Positions 44,500-54,977 of a DNA stretch of 64,000 nucleotides are shown one piece after another. A program made the position numbers and the translations under genes. Position 1 is the stretch's first letter; the number at the start of each line of letters is the position of its first letter. Source of the stretch: Shinisaurus crocodilurus (taxonomy: Eukaryota; Chordata; Lepidosauria; Squamata; Shinisauridae); NCBI GenBank assembly GCA_021292165.1, contig CM037880.1:28542232-28606231 (forward strand), in the 5' to 3' direction. The notes under the pieces are model-generated. The model was given only the letters and a program-made list of their open reading frames with translations. It searched no databases and was not told the origin of the DNA.

Positions 44500-45110
44500 A
44501 ACCAAACACATCGCTTAAACATCAAAACCACAAATAACATATAGAGTGCAAGACAAACTATAAAAACATAATTGTAAACTAAATCAAATTGGCTCATTTG
44601 TATTAACTAAGGATGATTTAGTTATATAGTTAATCAGCGGACTCCATAGTTCTGAAACTTTATTATTTTGACATTGATTGTTAGTATGCAGTTATTTATA
44701 TCCCAAATTTTATATTTAAAAAATCCTTTTTCTTTTGTCTGTGTTCATTTTCCCAGAGTTTTCCATATATCAACCTTGCTTTTCTTAACAGACATAGTAC
44801 TAGTTCATGAAAACCAGTATTGGTGATATGTTTTAAATGTAATTAAAGGATTAGGTCAATGTTGCAATTTAAATATTGCTCTAATACCTCAGTAACCATT
44901 TCCAAAAAATGTACTAGTGTTGCATTGCCACCACGTGTGCTTATAATCGGCTTCAGGGACTTGACAGTGTCAACTCTTTCCTGTCCCACGGTTGTAAATG
45001 GTATATATTTTCCATGGACCACTATGATGTGACTCTGGATTCTTTTATTAAAAGCGTACCATTTCATCTGTGCAACAGTTGTGACTGAACTGTCCCACTC
45101 CTTGTCCTCA
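44500..45110 (-). mobile_element. L1-type LINE 3' region, degraded
   Basis: On the - strand 44843-45067 reads MKWYAFNKRIQSHIIVVHGK and GNATLVHFLEMVTEVLEQYL, a distant match to the L1 zinc-finger end (GTYxHMWW...). Many substitutions. Confidence 0.4.
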
Positions 45111-45542
45111 GTTTAGGGGGTGGAAATTACAACTGCTGCAGACGGCTTTCCCCCTGCTTAGACATTATAGCCTTTTATCAGCCCTCTTATAGGTGGGGTT
45201 GCCACTTCTTGCCCTGCAGGTCTCCTGTTCCTTTATCAGCTGTATGGCAGATAGAAATTCAACAAATGCATCTTTGTCAAGAGTAGAGAGTAGAGACACC
45301 ATGACGGGAAAAGGGATTCAACTGTTCAGTTTCTGTCAATCATCGAAATATTGAAGGCACAGGATGCTTAGGGAGAAAAAAAAGTGGCATCCAATTCCGC
45401 TTATAGGTACAAATCAGGGTGCAAGTTGGTTCCCTTCATGAAGCTGTAGTAGTGTAACACCCCTGTGAGTAAATTCAAACTCAGAATTGAGGAAGTCGCT
45501 TATAGGCGCAATTCACAGCATATAATGATGTTACATCTTGAT

Positions 45543-45627
45543 CAGCCTTCCCCAACCTGGCACCGTCCAGGTGTGTTGGACTACAACTCCCATAATCCCC
45601 CTGGCTGGTGCCAGGTTGCGGAGGCTG
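45543..45627. repeat. Foldback MITE, short
   Basis: The ends cagccttccccaacctggca and tgccaggttgcggaggctg are inverted. The interior is tgttggactacaactcccat. Confidence 0.65.
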
Positions 45628-45886
45628 ATCTTATTATTAGCTATTAATGTCATGGACAGGTTTACAAAATCTGGCCTCAAGTGATTCCAGATTCCAGGCA
45701 AGGAGAGCAAGGAAGTTAGAATGGGCCAGAAATCAGGTTAATTGGTATCAGGTAGGTGCCCATTAAAGGGAGCAGGCTCTGGAAGAAAAGAGAGGCTTGA
45801 TTCAGACATAACAACAAACGATGGTTTGCCAGCCTTGCACACTTTCATGTGCAAGGGCAGGAAACTTTGGCCGTCAGCCTATGGCT

Positions 45887-46021
45887 GACCTTCCCCAAAC
45901 CAGTGCCGTCCAGATGTTTGGACTACAACTCCCATCAACCTAGGCCAGCATGGCAAATGGTCTTGGGTGGTGGGAGTTGTAGTTCAAAACATTTGGAGGG
46001 CACTAGGTGGAGAAAGGCTGA
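45887..46021. repeat. Foldback MITE
   Basis: The ends are ctgaccttccccaaaccagt and actaggtggagaaaggctga. The arms are tttggactacaactcccatc and ggtgggagttgtagttcaaa. Confidence 0.7.
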
Positions 46022-46049
46022 ACTATGATGTTTCACATGCTATTTTACA

Positions 46050-47198
46050 CCTACATGAAACCACTGGGGGAGTTTGTCCTGGGCTTTGGTGTTCAGTGTC
46101 TTCAGGATGCCGATGACACCAGCTCTCTCTCTGCTTCCCATCATGGCCCAATGAAGCTTTTGATGTTGTGAATCGATGTCTGGTTTTGGCAATAAGACTG
46201 GATGAGGGCAAACAAATTGAGTCTTAATCCAGTCAAGACAGAGATCCTCTTGGTCAGTAGAAGGGCAGGGCAGGGAATTGTGATTCAGTCCCGTTTTTGC
46301 ATGGGGTTGCGATCCCCTTGAAAACTCAAGTTCAGCATTTGGAGGGTGGGCTCCTTGATCCACTCTCAGACTTGGGTGCCAAAGTTTTGTACTGTGGCCA
46401 AGAGTGCTTTTGCTCAGCTGAGGCTGATGTTACCAGCTTTGTCTGTTCCTAGAGGTGTCAGATCTGGCCATGGTGAGACATGCCTTAGTTCCATCTCATT
46501 TGGATTACTGCAGGATACATGGGGCTGCCTTTGAAGACTGTTCAGAAACTGCAGCTGGAACAGAGTGCTTCAGCTAGGCGGTTTACTGGGGCCAGTTAAC
46601 AGGGAGCATGTGGTTACAACAGCTCCACTGGCTTCTGATCCATTTCCAGGCACAATTCAAAACACTGTCAGCATCTATAAAGCCCTAAGCAGCTTGGGAC
46701 CAGGACACCTGGGGAACTGCCTTCTCTCATACGAGCCTGCCTCAGCATTGAGATCGCCTTCTTTCTGTCCCGCCAGCATCTGACATGGGTTTGGCAGGTA
46801 CCGGTACTTGAATTTGAGAAAGGACCTTCTCACTGGCTGCACCCAGCTTTTGGAATCCCCTTTGAGATGCTCGTTTAGCTTTCTTGTTGGTGTCCTTCTG
46901 CCAGCAGGCAAAAAACATTCTATTTAAATAGACGTTTGGCCTACTGAGCGGATTTGTTCTCTTCTGCTGCTCTGTGTTTTAATCTGTATTTTTAATTTAG
47001 GTTTTTTTTTTTAAGTGGCTGCCCTTTTAAAAAACTTTTTCTCTGATTTTCACAGTTTTAACAAGCTATTGCTTGTTATGTTAAGTGGATTGGTTACTTT
47101 CTTTTGTGGATGTTATTGTTGTTAGCTGCCTTGGGCATTTCTTATGGATAGGCAAGGTATACGATAAGTGTAATAAATAAATAAATAAATAAATAAAG
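46050..47198 (+). mobile_element. L2-type LINE 3' half
   Basis: It starts near an RT motif C relic (gatgccgatgacacc, DADDT), continues with ccagtcaagacagagatcct, then gctccactggcttctgatcc (L2 HWLP-like block), aaagccctaagcagcttggg, and ends in (AATA)n at 47173-47198. Frameshifts throughout. Confidence 0.75.
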
Positions 47199-47199
47199 T

Positions 47200-48925
47200 T
47201 TCGAGTCATGGTTTGTTACAGACCAAAGTGTTTACAAGCCTGACAAACAACTGCTTCATTTTGCAAGGGTTTCTGGAATTATGTGCAAGGAAGCCCAAGT
47301 AGTCCCAACTACTGGTGGGGTTGAGGAGACAGCCTGGCCATAATCCTTTCACCAAAGTCGAAAGTGATTTGTTATACAACCTGTTATGACAGGGGAAGCA
47401 AGCCTTTACATAATGATTGCATAACTTCACAGCATTGACACACCATATTATTAAATTTATTGCCGTACTACCAAGAAAGCCTGCCCAGAAATTGAGCTCT
47501 AGTTAATAAACACTTCAGAAGAAAGAATTGTTGCCAGCTGCACATGAGCCTATCTATCATTGGCTGAAAGTTGCTTCCCAGTCGAAAGAAGCCTGAAGAT
47601 GTTACTGGCTTCTGAGAAGACAGAAAGCCATGTTTGCAGAACTTACTGCTGCCACTTCTAGAACATATTAAGCCTCTTTTAAAATACTTCATTAGCCAAC
47701 TCTCCCATTTGCTAATATCGCATTGTGAAGGACTGCAACCGGTCCTTTATCTCAAGATGAGAGATCAAAGGTGCAAAACTGCCAGCCTTGGCTCTGCCGT
47801 CTTGACACTGATTCTCTCAGGGCTCTGCCCTTGGTCTGTACACTGGATTTGAGCACTGAACCACAGAGGAACCACACACACCGTGTGGAGTAGAACCAGG
47901 AAAGTTTATTTAAGGTAAACCGAATAACCAATTACAATAAAAGGTGGGGAAGGAGGAAAAGGTGGGGAGACACTTTGGTATACACAAGTAGAGCTACGAA
48001 ACAACAAAACTAGTTCCTTTACTATATAAACACCCAGGCATTTACTATTTGCCTGGGGGGGTTGGTCTTCTTAGGGCCTGCCTCAGCAAAAGCCCTACTC
48101 CATAGCAACAACACCCAAAAGCCACGGCTGGCAGTATCGATTCCCCCCCCCCTCCTCTCAGTAGCCCTCCTTGGCCAATCAGGATTTCATCTGGACTAGG
48201 CAGGGGAGGGGTGGCTCCTAGGTGTCAGAGGGCTGAACTCCTGACCATGACTAGAGTGCTTGGGGAACATTTGCATGTGAATACATGGGAGACTCTAAGT
48301 CGGCACAGAGTCATCAAAGAAAACTATGTACATTTGCAGGAAATTCTGAGGAGGCCAGCCTCAGAAGAACTATGTACATTTGCATGAGGTTCCCAGCCTC
48401 CAGCCGGGAATCTTACACTTGTTTACACGTGTGTGGTGGAGAAGGATACCCAGACGCTGTCTGCTTTTCTTCACACACATGTGCAGGTATTGCCACATGA
48501 CTTGATTGTGCTCAGCTCATTACCACCGCTGCAGCCATTATTTGGGGGCGGCATGTAGACCGCGGACTGCATGTTGCCCTCCCCCCTGCTGTAAGAGAAT
48601 ATGTCACTTCCCACTGTGATGAGGAAAAGCTGGGCCTGGCCTGCAGATAATGGGGCAGAAGCAAGAGCAGCCTCCATGCTGTCCATCTGGTTCTCCTTGC
48701 TCCCTGTACTTGGCCGTCTGCCTCAGTCAGGATGTTACTTGCAGCAATCCAGAACCAGACCTCCCTTTTGTCCCCCGTCCTGCAGCCCATTTGGGCGGTG
48801 GAGACGACCAAGAGAACTTGGGTTTGCGTTCTGCTAATGGTTTAGCGAAACAGAGTCTGTTACGTTCTGTCTAACCAAATTTTTCTCTCTCCCCACCCCA
48901 CCCCTTTCTTAAAATTTTGTTTCAG
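47200..48925. other. Distal intron 4, no recognised element
   Basis: 47870-48060 has ggtagaaccaggaaagttta-like text reminiscent of an LTR or SINE also hinted at near 12330-12560, but I could not define ends. The sequence 48890-48925 is the pyrimidine-rich approach to exon 5. Confidence 0.35.
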
Positions 48926-48943
48926 AACGTGTTAATTGTGGAG
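48926..48943 (+). CDS. PRTFDC1: PRTFDC1 exon 5 (18-bp microexon)
   Basis: An 18-bp exon encodes NVLIVE, the beta strand that leads into the PRPP-binding loop of the HPRT family. It sits between a TTTTGTTTCAG acceptor and a consensus gtaagt donor. HPRT1 and PRTFDC1 both have this 18-bp exon 5. It is phase 0 on both sides and lies 28.9 kb after exon 4. It is easy to miss with ab initio gene finders, but it is required to join exons 4 and 6 in frame with conserved residues. Confidence 0.95.
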
Positions 48944-49094
48944 GTAAGTTCATATTTTTGCACATGCTAAAATGTTACGGTCCAAGGGCCAGTTCACTTG
49001 GATGTCTTGTACTATTTTATGTACTTAGGTGCAGATATAAAAAGAATCTTGTAAAGTCAGCAAAAGGCTCTCTAGTGCATTTTTAAGCCATTTA

Positions 49095-49190
49095 GGGTGC
49101 AATCCTATGCATGTTTAGACAGGAAAAAAAGTTCTACAACTCCCAGCATCCTGGGAGTTGTAGGACTTTTTTCTGCATAGGATTGCACCC
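49095..49190. mobile_element. PIF/Harbinger-like MITE, 96 bp, TTA target
   Basis: GGGTGCAATCCTATGCA pairs with TGCATAGGATTGCACCC. TTA lies at 49092-49094 and 49191-49193. The centre is ctcccagcatcctgggag. It is the most compact and symmetric copy of the gtgcaatcctatgcatg family here. Confidence 0.8.
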
Positions 49191-49444
49191 TTAGCTATTT
49201 GCAAGCAAACCTTGATACATTCAGGGTAGGGTGGGATTACTTGAGTTAGGTAATTCTAAGCGAGGGAAGCATTTGTTGTTGTTTTTTTAGAAGAACAAAA
49301 CTTCTCTCCTGATCTCTGCTAGATGCAACACTTTTTTTTCTTTTTCTTTTTCTTTTTACTGACAATGAAAAGGGAATCGAAGAAACCAGTCGTCATCGTC
49401 CCCCCAATAAAATAACGGAATGGTGCTAATGGTGTAGAACAGCA

Positions 49445-49568
49445 TTTCAAAACCTGATGCCCTCCAAACATTTTGGACTACAACTCTCATCAGCACAGCC
49501 AGCGTAGCCAATAGTCAGGGATGATGGGACTTTTAAATGATGGGAGTTGCAGTCCAAAACTTCTGGGG
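49445..49568. repeat. Foldback MITE
   Basis: The arms are acattttggactacaactct and gatgggagttgcagtccaaa. It lies just left of the next hAT element. Confidence 0.6.
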
Positions 49569-49580
49569 TTGAATCTAGAA

Positions 49581-51001
49581 CAGGGGTCTTCAAACTACGG
49601 CCCGCGGGCCGGATCCGGGCCGGCATGCCCTTCCATCCGGCCCAGCGGCTGCCCACCGGTGTCCGCACGGGCTCTCCGCCGCCCGCACGGGCTCACAAAT
49701 TAATCTTCGCTCTCCGCGGAGAGCCGGCCGCGCTGCCCGTGCTGGTCCCGTCGCGTCACTTCCGGCGCGACGAGACCCTGCTCTGTCGTGCTGGACCCCC
49801 GCGCTCTGTTCAAAACAGAGCGCGGGCAGAGTTCCAGCGCGCCAGAGCAGTGGCTCCGGTGGTGCGCAGGACCAGGGAGGCGGCGCGCAAGACCAGGTAG
49901 GAGCTGGGGGGGAGCTGGGGGGGGGAGCCGGCGGCGTCGGCGTTCGGTGCTCCGGGCAGGTGGCTCGTGTCCCACTTCCCGGCGCTCAACTGCGCCTCCT
50001 CCAGCAGAGATGCTGGCCGTGATGCTGCCGCCCGCCCTGCAGGGCTCCGGGCGGGCGGGTGGCTCGTGTCCCACTTCCCGGCGCTCAGCTGCGCCTCCTC
50101 CAGCGGAGACACTGGCCGTGACGCTGCCGCCCGCCCTGCAGGGCTCCGGGCGGGCGGGTGGCTCGTGTCCCACCGCCGGGTCAACCGCGCCTCCACCGGA
50201 GGAGACACTGGCCCAAGTGCTGGCCGCCCGCCCTGCAGGGCTCCGGGCGAGCGGATGGCTCCCACCCCACTTCCCAGCGCTCAGACATGTCTACTCAAAA
50301 GTAAGCCCTACTGAGTTCAATCGGGATTACTCCCAGGAAACAGGATTGCAGCATTAGAATATTTTTACCCCACTTTCCTTTCAAACTGAAGTTCAAGTTC
50401 AAGTTCAATTTTTTTAAAACCAAGATCTAAAAATAAGAATAAAAACAGAGAAGATTGGCCCCCTCTCTGATCTCTTTCAGGCAGGTGGTCAAGACATTTT
50501 TATTCTGCCAAGCTTTTGGTGTGTTTTAAACTTGACTGCTTGGCTTTGTTTTATTTGTGTTAAATGCTCTCAATTTTTTAAAAAAATATAACAATATTTT
50601 AAATAGTAGTACATTACCTTTAGGGACCCTCTTGTGGGCCAAAAGGCAGCATAGTAATGTTTTTATAAAAAAAATAATTGAATTAAAATCACATAATATA
50701 AATATTGTATTGTTTTTTCCTGTTTTTTTTTGCACTACAAATAAATATGTTCAGTATGCAAATCAAGCCTTTCTATGCCTTTTTAATGTATTTCAATTTT
50801 AGACAGCAAATTAATTTATTATTAATTTATTATTAATTTATAATAACCTTCCATTTCATCAAGTAAAAAAAAAAGGACCCGAGTCCTTTTTTTTTTTTAC
50901 TTGATCCATTCGTTCATATTTTTTTCAAACTATAGTCCGGCCCCCTAACAGTCTGAGGGACAATGAACTGGCCCCCTGTTTAAAAAGTTTGAGGACCCCT
51001 G
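49581..51001. mobile_element. Non-autonomous hAT element, 1421 bp, perfect 8-bp TSD
   Basis: The ends are CAGGGGTCTTCAAACTACGG and AAGTTTGAGGACCCCTG. ATCTAGAA flanks both sides (49573-49580 and 51002-51009). The left half is CpG-rich with a 99-bp tandem repeat. The right end, including aaaaggacccgagtcctttt and gtctgagggacaatgaactg, is the same as in the 40171-42711 element, so the two belong to one family. No transposase. Confidence 0.93.
49950..50285. repeat. 99-bp GC-rich tandem repeat, about 3.3 copies
   Basis: tggctcgtgtcccac starts at 49961, 50060 and 50159, and a diverged tggctcccac at 50256. The unit includes cgcctcctccagc and gccctgcagggctccgggc. Because 99 is a multiple of 3, long open frames appear on both strands (49788-50357 +, 49700-50265 -) without being genes. 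Confidence 0.9.
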
Positions 51002-51009
51002 ATCTAGAA

Positions 51010-51240
51010 CCATCGTTCTGCCAGTGGAAGGATACCGCTGGCAGAATGGGATGTCCGCATCCTCTTCCCCCCCCCTCCCGCACGCCTCCCGAATGACCAG
51101 AAGGTCCCCCCAACCCACTGGAACAGATTTGGAGGGTGCGTGGCGGGCTGCAGGGGGAAGGAGAGGATGCGGAAGCCCCGTTCCGCCAGTGGTACTCTTC
51201 TGCTGGCGGAATGACATTTCTGGATCCAAGCCCTGGAGGT
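51010..51240. repeat. Foldback element (gttctgccagtgg arms)
   Basis: cgttctgccagtggaaggat and gctggcagaatgggatgtcc at the left pair with gaagccccgttccgccagtg and ctgctggcggaatgacattt at the right. A related element is at 61724-61985. The TSD is unclear. Confidence 0.6.
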
Positions 51241-51325
51241 CGAAGGGTTGAGGGAGGCTGCTGTAGAATGTTTCAGTTCTTCACTAACTTCTTTCCCCTC
51301 CTTTTCCTTTTCATGCTTTGCAAAG

Positions 51326-51408
51326 GATATCATCGGAACTGGACGGACAATGAGAGCTCTCCTTGAGAATGTTGAAAAATGCCAGCCCAGAATGGTTAAG
51401 GTGGCCAG
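51326..51408 (+). CDS. PRTFDC1: PRTFDC1 exon 6, PRPP-binding loop (83 bp)
   Basis: This exon encodes DIIGTGRTMRALLENVEKCQ followed by PRMVKVA and two bases of the next codon. It carries the 5'-phosphoribosyl-diphosphate loop. HPRT1 reads EDIIDTGKT here, where the second D (Asp137 in human) acts as catalytic base. This copy has G, as PRTFDC1 does, so very weak or absent HPRT activity is expected from the family. The acceptor is CAAAG and the donor gtaagg. The 83-bp length equals HPRT-family exon 6. A CR1 3' end begins within about 20 bp of the donor. Confidence 0.97.
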
Positions 51409-51425
51409 GTAAGGGTAGCATTTGG

Positions 51426-51888
51426 ATGTAGACAGACTGGAGAGGGTTCAGAGGAGGGCAACAAAGATGATGAAGGGACTGGAAATAAGGCCCTATGAGG
51501 AGAGACTGAAAGAACTGGGCATGTTTAGCCTTCAGAAGAGGAGACTGAGGGGAGATATGATCGCACTCTTCCAGTACTTGAAGGGATGTCACACAGAGGA
51601 GGGCCAGGATCTCTTCTCGATCATCCCAGTTTGCAGGACACGGAATAATGGGCTCAAGTTACAGGAACCCAGATTCCACCTGAACATCAGGAAAAAATCC
51701 TTGACTGTTAGAGCAATAAGACAATGGAACCAATTACCTAGGGAGGTGGTGAGCTCTCCCACTCTGGAGGCATTCAAGGTGTGGCTGGACAGCCATCTGT
51801 CAGGGATGCTTTGACTTGTATTCTGGCATTGAGCAGGGGGTTGGACTCAATGGCCTTATAGGCCCCTTCCAAGTCTACTTTTCTTTAG
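51426..51888 (+). mobile_element. CR1 LINE 3' end just past exon 6
   Basis: A 130-residue frame (51422-51814) reads RLERVQRRATKMMKGLEIRP, LQKRRLRGDMIALFQYLKGC, LNIRKKSLTVRAIRQWNQLP and FKVWLDSHLSGML*, the complete CR1 ORF2 C-terminus, then gcattgagcagggggttgga. It begins 18 bp after the exon 6 donor. Confidence 0.9.
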
Positions 51889-51941
51889 GAATGGGGGGGA
51901 AACTGCACAAAAGCTGGGAAACCACCAAATAATCAAGTGTG

Positions 51942-52110
51942 CCTCCGTTCTTTGCAAGAACTCTCATGCCTGAAAACTGCACACCTCCATTCTTTGCAAG
52001 AGCTCTCATGCCTGAAAAGTGCAACCTTGTTCTTTGCAAGAGCTCTCATGGCTTCCCAGTTGCACACCTCCATTCTGTGCAACAGCTCTCATACCTGCAA
52101 ACTGCGCACC
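51942..52110. repeat. 42-bp minisatellite, 4 units
   Basis: Units begin cctccgttctttgcaagaac, cctccattctttgcaagagc, ccttgttctttgcaagagct and cctccattctgtgcaacagc. Lengths are 42, 41, 42 and 42 bp. It lies beside a hAT relic (gggaaaccaccaaataatca). Confidence 0.88.
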
Positions 52111-52211
52111 TTGGGCTAGAGATTCTTCATCCTTGGTCTAGGGGCTCAGTGAATCTCCTATTCTTGCTACCTGCCTGAGAATATAAGGGGGAAGGGGGTT
52201 GGTTCTCAAGC

Positions 52212-52332
52212 AAGAGCCACAGCTCAGTGGCAGAGCACATGCTTTGCATGCAGAAGGTCCCAGGTTCAAAGCCTGGCATCTCTAGTTAACAGGACCAGCT
52301 GATGGGGGAGATCTTTCTTTGCCTTAGACTAG
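52212..52332 (+). repeat. tRNA-Ala-derived SINE
   Basis: gccacagctcagtggcagag (A box), catgctttgcatgcagaag (anticodon arm, TGC) and cccaggttcaaagcctgg (B box and T arm) are close to tRNA-Ala. The body is truncated at about 52332. The acceptor stem does not pair, so it is a SINE, not a tRNA gene. Confidence 0.8.
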
Positions 52333-52576
52333 CCTTCCCCAATGAGGGGTGCTTCCAGACAGACAGACGTCTCCTAGCACTACCCATTAGAAGGCATTGT
52401 GCCACTATTCTGTCTTTTTTCCTTTAACAGATTTTCTTCAGTAGAAAAAAGATGGAAGAAGGGAGTGGGGGGGGGAAACAGGAGGGTTATGTGTGGAAGA
52501 TGACGATATGTGGACCTCCCGTAAAATTCCGTGAATGCGACATGGCGATGGCACGATAACAACCTGGAAGCACCCC

Positions 52577-52706
52577 TAGCACCCACCACATGTTTTGGAC
52601 TTGAACTCCCATCAGCGCTAGCCAGCATAGATAATGGTCAGGGGTGATGGGAATTGTAATCCAAAACCCATCCGGAGGGCACCGGTTTGGGGAAGGCTGC
52701 CTGAGG
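52577..52706. repeat. Foldback MITE
   Basis: tgttttggacttgaactccc pairs with gggaattgtaatccaaaacc. The outer right end is ggcaccggtttggggaaggc. Confidence 0.65.
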
Positions 52707-52734
52707 CTCTGAAGAGCTGCTCCTGGAAAGTAGA

Positions 52735-52832
52735 TCTCCAGATGTTTTGGACTCCCAACTCCCAGCATTCCTGGCCATTGGCCCTGCTGGCAGGGGCTTC
52801 TGGGAGCTGAAGTCCAACACATCGAGTAGACA
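52735..52832. repeat. Foldback MITE
   Basis: ctccagatgttttggactcc and gggagctgaagtccaacaca form the arms. The centre is ggccattggccctgctggca. Confidence 0.6.
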
Positions 52833-53087
52833 ATCCTGGGTTAGAAGGACAAATAGTCCTACTTGGTATAAGGCAGTCTCTGTGTGCCTGAGCACCTGGC
52901 AGGCTGCAATATATGGGCTGCCGGGTTGCGGTTCAGTTAGGTGGCTCACAGGCCTTGAAGCAATGGGAGAGGGGAAAAAGAATGCATTTAACCAGGCCAA
53001 GATTATGAGTTATTTGAACAAATCCAGCACTCACTCGCTCGCTCTCTTTTTAACGATAGAAACATTTTGTTCTTTATTTAATTATAG

Positions 53088-53134
53088 TTTGTTGCTGAAA
53101 AGAACATCTCAGCCTGATGGGTACAGACCTGACT
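53088..53134 (+). CDS. PRTFDC1: PRTFDC1 exon 7 (47 bp)
   Basis: After the split codon from exon 6 (AG+T = Ser) this exon encodes LLLKRTSQPDGYRPD and one base of the next codon. Human PRTFDC1 has LLVKRTSRSDGFRPD and HPRT1 has LLVKRTPRSVGYKPD, so the segment again favours PRTFDC1. The acceptor is ATTATAG and the donor gtaagt. The 47-bp length matches family exon 7. Confidence 0.95.
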
Positions 53135-53317
53135 GTAAGTGCTCTCGTGTGGATTTTCTGCATTTCCCAATTGTGAAGTAACTAAAATGTTCCATTGTCC
53201 TGCTTTCACTAAATAGGCGAGATGTAACATGTCCATCTGCTGGGCGGTTGTACAAAAGTGATGCTGAAAATGGTATTTACACAATGAAGGTGCCACTTTG
53301 GTCAGAATACTCAACTT

Positions 53318-53390
53318 AGGGCACAATCCTATGCAAGTTTAGACAGAAAAATGGCGTACAACTCCCAGCATGCCCCAGCCAGCTCCTAGT
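53318..53390. repeat. Half Harbinger-like foldback
   Basis: gggcacaatcctatgcaagt and gtacaactcccagcatgccc match one arm of 9654-9794. The second arm is missing. Confidence 0.5.
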
Positions 53391-53919
53391 GCATTAGCAG
53401 TATGCATAAGTGACACATTTGAGAGTAAGTCTCAGTACATTTCAAACCAGTTCTAAATTTTTCACTGTCAAAGGTCTCAACCTTGATCTCGTAGCTGTGG
53501 GTTGGGGGGTGACTCGTTGCTCTGGGTTGTAGCCAGTGTTAGTCCTACTTAGAGTAGAACCATTGAAATGAATGGGACTTAAATTAGACTAACATGGGAT
53601 ACGAGTTTCCCTATGTAGGCTAGGGAAGTCTAACAAAGGAACACTCACAAATACACAGTTGCCTAGATGGTTTGGAGTTAAACTGGCTTCAGATCAGCTT
53701 CTGCTGTAGATGTACTTTAAAAGATGTTCTTCACCGTAAGAGACAAAATTGATTTTAGCATTTTGCTCAATGGTGGTTGGCCACAATGCGACACACGCTA
53801 CGGCTTCAAAGATGAACATTGCCTCCAACTGCGTCTTCGCTGGAGCCACCTGCAGATGTGTGGTGCGATATGGTACTTCCAAGGATGGGTGCTAAAAGCT
53901 ATTTGGAAAAGTCATTATA

Positions 53920-54230
53920 TAGCTTTTGGGGGGCACATTCCAGGGGTGGGGGGGCCACAAGGAGCAGGGCCAAAAATATCAGCATCTTTTAACTTAAAAC
54001 TCTTACGGCCACCAGTAACTAAGCGTTAGGAGAGGCATTTTGTCCTTTCAGAATGAGGCAGAGGGAACTGCACAAAACCTGGGAAACCACCAATCGGTGG
54101 TTGGAGGAAAGGGGGTGTGGCCAGTGGAATGGGCGCTACCTTCTTGGTAACCCTGGGGGGGGGGATGGATTGGGACCCCAGGAGGGCCAGATAACTGAGA
54201 TCACCCCAGGACCTGAGTTTCTACATCCCT
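53920..54230. repeat. hAT relic, antisense to the 1816/23298 family
   Basis: It contains cattccaggggtgggggggc, tgggaaaccaccaatcggtg and ggattgggaccccaggaggg. Confidence 0.55.
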
Positions 54231-54562
54231 GTTATAGAGAGTTAACTCCAACAAGGACAAGTCTGTGTTTGGACATGAGTTGAGTCAGCACGGTCTATAT
54301 TTCCTTAGGCTTCAGCATGTCAAAAGGCCAACAGGATTTCTTTTGGACAGGTTTCTGATATGACCTAACTGGGCACATCTGCACAGCTCTCATTTAAGAG
54401 GTCAGATGCTCTGCATCAGCTGTAATGAACTGTTCCCATCAATGACCCCCAAACTAGCCATAGCCAGCAAACTTGCCGGGTCACTGAACTATTACGAAAA
54501 GAAAGTGCCACTGTTTGTATTTTTAACAATATATCCTTCCTTTGTGTGTTTTTCTCTTCCAG

Positions 54563-54639
54563 ATTATGGATTTGAAATTCCAGATTTATTTGTGGTGGGC
54601 TATGCCTTAGACTACAATGAGTACTTCAGAGATCTAAAT
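54563..54639 (+). CDS. PRTFDC1: PRTFDC1 exon 8 (77 bp)
   Basis: It encodes [20 protein letters not shown] then YFRDLN, the most conserved C-terminal block of the HPRT family (purine-ring and PRPP contacts around the [10 protein letters not shown] motif). The acceptor is CTCTTCCAG and the donor gtaagt. The length of 77 bp matches family exon 8, and the first codon is completed by the T of exon 7. Confidence 0.97.
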
Positions 54640-54816
54640 GTAAGTGTCTCCCACCCTTTGGGCCCTGAAGAAACCCTTTTATAACTTATGGCTTGCAAAC
54701 CCAGCCATCTAGATTTGGTCTCTGCTTTCTGTTTGTAGCTGTGATAATAATTTCTATAGTGGCTTTGCTGTGCATAGTGCTTTTGAACCCTTATCTTGTT
54801 TGCCTTCACACATTTC

Positions 54817-54837
54817 CACACACACACACACACACAC
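54817..54837. repeat. (CA)n microsatellite
   Basis: About ten CA units in intron 8. Confidence 0.9.
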
Positions 54838-54977
54838 CTGTCATATGCAGCTTCTTGATGCCTGTCTTGTTTTGGAGAACTGATGGTGAGGGATGGTGAC
54901 TTGGCCAAGCCTACCCATTGAATCTCTGACTGCGGCAACATTTGAACTCTGGCCTCCCAGTCTGGCCCATTTTGTAC

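Noticed and set aside
49700..50357. Long overlapping open frames of 115-189 residues on both strands
   Set aside because: They come from a 99-bp CpG-rich tandem repeat inside a hAT element; the period is divisible by 3, and no domain or splice context exists.
52212..52290. Functional tRNA-Ala gene
   Set aside because: A and B boxes are present, but the acceptor stem does not pair and the body continues as a SINE.
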